From NCBI GenBank assembly GCA_025054905.1, contig JANWZF010000210.1:1-9265 (forward strand): DNA of 9,265 bases, read 5' to 3'. Positions within the stretch are counted from its first letter, which is position 1. Each line of letters starts with the position of its first letter. The notes below the pieces were generated by a model, which saw only the letters and a list, made by a program, of their open reading frames with translations, had not been told where the DNA came from and did not search any database. The position numbers and the translations under genes are program-made. Below, piece by piece: positions 6,098 to 9,265 of this stretch. The DNA is from Tepidimonas sp. (GTDB lineage: Bacteria > Pseudomonadota > Gammaproteobacteria > Burkholderiales > Burkholderiaceae_C).

Positions 6098-8250
6098 CGC
6101 GTGGGAGGCTGGGGCGTAGCATGGGGGGTGGGCATGGGCTGGGCTGGCGCGCCGGGCCAGGTGGGGGGCAGCACCGGTGCATCCTGGATCGGGTGCACGC
6201 GGCTGGGCTGCGGTTGGGCCTGTTCCTGCAAGCCCCGCATCCACTGGTAGCGATCCAGTGCCAAGGCATCGCTGGCGCGCGCGTCGCGCACCACCACCGG
6301 GCGCAGAAACACCATCAGGTTGGTCTTTTTGCGCGAACGCTTTTCGCTGCGGAACAGGTGGCCCAGCACCGGCACGTCCCCCAGTCCGGGCACCTTGTCC
6401 TGGTTGCCGCCGTACTCGTCCTGCAGCAAGCCACCCAGTACGACGATACCCCCGTCGTCCACCATCACGGTGGATTCGATTGCGCGCTTGTTGGTGATCA
6501 GTCCACTGGGGTTGTTGATCGAGCTGGGCAGCACGCTGCTGACTTCCTGAAAAATTTGCAGCTTGATGGTGCCATCGTCGTTGATCTGCGGGCGCACACG
6601 CAGCGTCAGGCCGACGTCGCGGCGTTCGATGGTCTGAAACGGGTTGACCGCGCCCTGATTGGTGTTGTTGGCGGTGTACTGCCCGGTGATGAACGGCACG
6701 TTCTGGCCGATGACGATCTTGGCTTCTTCGTTGTCCAGCGTCAGCAGGTTGGGGGTGGACAGGATGTTGGCGTCGCCTTGGGTTTCGAGCAGGCGGGCCA
6801 GCGCGCTGAGCACATAGGTGCCCCCGATGCGCTGCGCCACCCCGAGGTTGAACCCGGCTGCGGGCAGCTGGCCCTGACCGCCGTTTTGTGTGGCCAGGTT
6901 CAGGATGTTGGCCCCGCCGGTGCCAAAGTTGGTGCCCAGCAGTCCGATGACGTTGTCGCCGCTGCGGCCCAGCACGGTTTGCCACTGCACGCCGATCTCG
7001 GAAGCCTTTTCGGCGCTGACCTCGGCGATCAGGCTTTCGACGTAGACCTGCGCACGGCGTACATCGAGCTGGTCGATGACGCGGCGCAGCTCACGGTACA
7101 ACGGCTGCGGTGCGGTGATGATGAGGGCGTTGTTGGCTGGATCGGCCTGCACCTGGCCCCCGGTGGCCGCCGTCACGGCAGTGCCAGCTGCGCTGCCCGC
7201 GCTGAGGCGCGTGCCACCCGTGCCGCCGGTGCTGCCGGTGGCCGGGGCGTTGGCCGCGGCGGTCGACGGCGCCGCCGGCGTGGTGAGGGTAGCGGCAGCG
7301 GCGCCGTCGCTGCCGCTGGTGGACCCTGCTGCGGCCAGCGCCGCGCGCAGCGTGGCCGCGAGCTGAACCGCGTCGGCGTGGCGCAGATACACCACATGGA
7401 TGTTGCCGGCGGCGCTGGCCGCGCTGGGGCGGTCCAGCCGTTCGATCAATGCGCGCGCCAGTTGCAGCCGCGCCGGATGGCTGGCCCGCACCAGCAGGCT
7501 GTTGCTGCGCGGGTCGGCCAGCACGGTGGTGCGCGGCCCGCCTGCAGGGCGATTCGGGCCGGCGTTGCCGTCGTCGTCGAGCAGCTGGCGCAGCCAGCCC
7601 ACCACGTCGGTGGCGATGGCGTGCTTCAGCGGCACCACCTCCAGGTCGGTGGCGGTGCCGACGTCCAGCGCCGCGATGATGCGTGCCAGGCGTTGCAGGT
7701 TGTCGGCGTGGTCGGTGATGATCAGCGCGTTGTGTGTGTTGTTGACGCTGATCGGGTTGTTGGGGCTGATCAGTGGGCGCAGGATGGGCAGCAGCTGGTT
7801 GGCGTTTTCGTGCTGCAGCCGAAAAATCTGCGTGACCAATTGGCCGTCGCGCGGGGTTTGCTCCTCGGTCAGCACCGGACCACCGAGCAGCTTGGCTTCG
7901 GCCTCCGGGACGATTTTTAGGATGCCGGCCGAATCCACCAATGCATAGCCGCGCAGGCGCAGCTCGGCACCGAACTGCGCCAACGCCGCCGCCGGTCGGA
8001 TGGGGGTGTCGGTGACCAGGGTCAGGGATCCCTTGACACGAGGATCGACGACGATGGCGCGGCCAGTGGCCACGCCCAGTGCCCGCGCCACGGCCTCGAT
8101 CTCGGCGTCCACGAAGTTGAGCGTGATCGGCTGACCAGGACGGGCAGCGGGTGCAGGGCTCTGCGCATGCAGAGGGGCGGCAAGGCTGAGGGCCAGCACG
8201 GCGATCATGACACAGCGGCCCAAGGCAGGCGAGACTGGAGTGGAGGTCAT
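6094..8250 (-). CDS. gspD: Type II secretion system outer-membrane secretin GspD
   Basis: Forms the multimeric outer-membrane channel through which folded proteins leave the periplasm. Of 718 residues, 1-30 are a signal peptide (hydrophobic core VMIAVLALSLAAP, cleavage probably after LHA-Q). Next come N0 (about 41-115), N1 (about 138-198), N2 (about 202-275) and N3 (about 282-398), the last carrying a low-complexity insert. The secretin barrel spans about 402-652 and includes the conserved VPGLGDVPVLGHLFR (620-634). The tail, about 653-718, is Pro/Gln-rich and replaces a recognisable pilotin-binding S-domain. It is not a lipoprotein, as there is no lipobox cysteine. The ATG at 8250 overlaps the gspN stop (ATGA) and the stop overlaps the gspE start (ATGA). 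PilQ is excluded by N0-N3 layout and context. Confidence 0.97.
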   Translation of the reverse strand: MTSTPVSPALGRCVMIAVLALSLAAPLHAQSPAPAARPGQPITLNFVDAEIEAVARALGVATGRAIVVDPRVKGSLTLVTDTPIRPAAALAQFGAELRLRGYALVDSAGILKIVPEAEAKLLGGPVLTEEQTPRDGQLVTQIFRLQHENANQLLPILRPLISPNNPISVNNTHNALIITDHADNLQRLARIIAALDVGTATDLEVVPLKHAIATDVVGWLRQLLDDDGNAGPNRPAGGPRTTVLADPRSNSLLVRASHPARLQLARALIERLDRPSAASAAGNIHVVYLRHADAVQLAATLRAALAAAGSTSGSDGAAAATLTTPAAPSTAAANAPATGSTGGTGGTRLSAGSAAGTAVTAATGGQVQADPANNALIITAPQPLYRELRRVIDQLDVRRAQVYVESLIAEVSAEKASEIGVQWQTVLGRSGDNVIGLLGTNFGTGGANILNLATQNGGQGQLPAAGFNLGVAQRIGGTYVLSALARLLETQGDANILSTPNLLTLDNEEAKIVIGQNVPFITGQYTANNTNQGAVNPFQTIERRDVGLTLRVRPQINDDGTIKLQIFQEVSSVLPSSINNPSGLITNKRAIESTVMVDDGGIVVLGGLLQDEYGGNQDKVPGLGDVPVLGHLFRSEKRSRKKTNLMVFLRPVVVRDARASDALALDRYQWMRGLQEQAQPQPSRVHPIQDAPVLPPTWPGAPAQPMPTPHATPQPPTR
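7156..7338 (-). other. Low-complexity Ala/Gly/Ser/Thr insert within the GspD N3 domain
   Basis: Residues about 305-365 of GspD consist almost only of Ala, Gly, Ser, Thr and Pro, with short TGGTGGT-like runs. They split the N3 domain between its first half (HVVYLRHADAVQLAATLRAAL) and its second half (QVQADPANNALIITA). Variable, disordered loops at this point are known in secretins and normally project into the channel lumen near the periplasmic gate. The reading frame is intact across it. Confidence 0.75.
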
Positions 8251-9050
8251 GCGGGGTTTCCGATGCGCAGGTGGGCGCGCAGTCCATCGCGGCGGCCCAG
8301 CAGGTTGAGCAGATTGGACAGGGCGTCGAGTCGCTCGGGGTTGGCCTCGGCCAGTCCGCGCAGGGTCAGGCGCCCATCGGGCCAGCCCCCTTCGGCGTGC
8401 AGCTGCAGATCGCCCGCCAGGGTGGTCAGGGTAAAGGTCGGCCCAGCCTGGCTGCTGCTGTGGCTGAAGGTCAACCGGTAGTGTCCCAAGGGTCGCAAAG
8501 GGCTGACTGCTGCGCCGACGTCGCGCAGATCCAGCTGCGCCTGCAGCTGGTTGGCGCGGGGTGTGTGCGCCGCGGCCACGTCACCGAGTCGCCAATGCAG
8601 GCCCTGGATCTGCAGCTGAGCCTGCCCCTGCAGACCGATGGTGTTCCACGGGGCCCCCAACGCTTGCAACCACGCCAGATCCAGCCAGGCTTGCCAGGGT
8701 TGGCCCTCGAGCCAGAAGCTGCCCTCGCGCCAGCGCAGCGTCAGCAACCAGGGGTGTTTGGTGCAGCAATCCGGGCGGAGTTCGAGCCGCAAGCCCGGCA
8801 GGGTAGGATCGGCGGCCAGGGTCCATTGCAGTCGGCCGGGCAGATCCAGCGCTGCGCCTTGCCCCTGGATGCGCAGCACGCCGCTGCCTGCCCACAGCGA
8901 TCCGTGGGGCTGCAGCAGCCGCACGCGGTCTGCGCTTGCCCACTGCAGCAGCATGTCCAGCCAGCGGGCCGGGGCATGTACCACGCTGGCGGCGCTGATG
9001 GCCAGCAGCGCCCCGGCGGCGGCCCAGCGCACGGTGGGGCGGCGGCTCAT
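8247..9050 (-). CDS. gspN: Type II secretion system protein GspN
   Basis: Accessory inner-membrane T2SS component whose biochemical role is poorly defined. 267 residues: an N-terminal hydrophobic segment at about 8-25 anchors it, and the remainder is predicted periplasmic and beta-rich. Supporting features are the family-like stretch GSLWAGSGVLRI (50-61), a DCC vicinal cysteine pair (C95, C96), and repeated amphipathic strands to the C-terminus. The open frame reaches almost to the right edge, but those upstream residues are Arg/Ala shadow sequence of gspM. The ATG at 9050 is preferred: it has GGAGG six bases upstream, gives a membrane anchor right at the N-terminus, and forms an ATGA overlap with the gspM stop. 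Assignment rests on position between gspM and gspD as well as sequence. Confidence 0.85.
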   Translation of the reverse strand: MSRRPTVRWAAAGALLAISAASVVHAPARWLDMLLQWASADRVRLLQPHGSLWAGSGVLRIQGQGAALDLPGRLQWTLAADPTLPGLRLELRPDCCTKHPWLLTLRWREGSFWLEGQPWQAWLDLAWLQALGAPWNTIGLQGQAQLQIQGLHWRLGDVAAAHTPRANQLQAQLDLRDVGAAVSPLRPLGHYRLTFSHSSSQAGPTFTLTTLAGDLQLHAEGGWPDGRLTLRGLAEANPERLDALSNLLNLLGRRDGLRAHLRIGNPA

Positions 9051-9265
9051 CGCCGCCCTCCACCCGTATGCAGCCACACGTGGCCGCTCCAGCGGGCGGC
9101 CGCGGCGTCGCGCTGCAGCTCCATGCCGACCACGCGCAGGCTGCCTTGCGCACGCACGGCGGTCAGCCAGCCCGCCAAGGCCGCGGCCTCGGTCTGGCGC
9201 AGCTGTACGCGCCACCCTTGCGTGGGGTCGGGCTCGACGGTGGCTGTCGGGCCCAGCCACTCCTG
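9047..9265 (-). CDS. gspM: Type II secretion system protein GspM, C-terminal part only
   Basis: The last 72 codons and a TGA stop are visible; the start lies beyond the right edge. GspM is a bitopic inner-membrane protein of the GspC-L-M assembly platform, with a periplasmic ferredoxin-like domain. What is seen fits the end of that domain: a strand (WRVQLRQTE), a helix (AAALAGWLTAVRAQG), a strand (LRVVGMELQRD) and a final WSGHVWL strand, which resembles the WSG-containing end common in GspM proteins. The stop overlaps the gspN start. The call relies on this pattern together with gene order, since the fragment is short. Confidence 0.8.
   Translation of the reverse strand, partial: QEWLGPTATVEPDPTQGWRVQLRQTEAAALAGWLTAVRAQGSLRVVGMELQRDAAAARWSGHVWLHTGGGRR
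9057..9061 (-). promoter_or_regulatory. gspN ribosome binding site
   Basis: GGAGG on the minus strand, inside the last codons of gspM, six bases before the ATG at 9050. It is the best Shine-Dalgarno match in the window and decides the gspN start over the upstream in-frame ATG at 9260. Confidence 0.75.

Noticed and set aside
6098..6985. Upstream extension of the gspE open frame to 6985
   Set aside because: The extra residues are Arg/Gln/Pro-rich shadow of gspD. The ATG at 6097 gives a normal GspE length and an ATGA junction.
5995..7920. Plus-strand open frame of 641 codons
   Set aside because: Antisense shadow of gspD and the start of gspE; no recognisable domain, and composition mirrors the secretin codons, including its low-complexity insert.
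7091..8287. Minus-strand open frame of 398 codons overlapping gspD
   Set aside because: An out-of-frame shadow of gspD, rich in Arg, His and Gln, without recognisable motifs.
9051..9260. Upstream extension of gspN to an ATG at 9260
   Set aside because: The added 70 residues are out-of-frame gspM sequence. The ATG at 9050 has a good Shine-Dalgarno sequence and gives an N-terminal membrane anchor.
1..9265. Search for mobile elements, CRISPR, tRNA/rRNA, toxin-antitoxin or defence genes
   Set aside because: No terminal repeats, spaced repeat arrays, tRNA-like folds or small unassigned genes were seen. Coding sequence fills the window except for the 127-bp spacer before nrdA.

Overview
The window is high-GC DNA, roughly two-thirds G+C by eye. 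It fits a betaproteobacterium of the order Burkholderiales, possibly Comamonadaceae-like. This placement rests on protein style, codon use and gene content, not on a marker gene. Every supported gene lies on the minus strand and the window is densely coding; the only gap above 25 bp is a 127-bp regulatory spacer.

Read in the direction of transcription (right to left), the first part is the end of a type II secretion system (T2SS) gene cluster. It runs gspM (partial, cut by the right edge), gspN, gspD (outer-membrane secretin), gspE (cytoplasmic ATPase) and gspF (inner-membrane platform). Three successive junctions (M/N, N/D, D/E) are 4-bp ATGA overlaps. gspF starts 21 bp after gspE. Then comes ampD, a cytoplasmic anhydro-muropeptide amidase for peptidoglycan recycling, 7 bp after gspF, with the gspF stop codon inside its Shine-Dalgarno sequence. 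These six genes look like one translationally coupled transcript. Together they supply the ATPase, platform, pore and two accessory assembly proteins of the secretion machine, with a cell-wall recycling enzyme at the end.

The spacer at about 2670-2796 holds a perfect 9-bp hairpin just after ampD. Next come two near-identical perfect palindromes, recognisable as a pair of NrdR boxes, overlapping a plausible sigma-70 promoter. This controls the last gene, nrdA, the large subunit of class Ia ribonucleotide reductase. It carries an extra N-terminal ATP-cone and runs off the left edge before its C-terminal tyrosine and cysteine residues. nrdB would be expected beyond that edge.

I see no mobile element, CRISPR array, RNA gene, phage gene or unknown protein family. 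The long open frames on the plus strand are antisense shadows of these genes. The window appears to be conserved housekeeping and secretion DNA. The points worth a second look are the NrdR operator, the shortened zinc-binding loop of GspE, the T2SS-ampD coupling and the double ATP-cone of NrdA. I found no convincing undescribed system.
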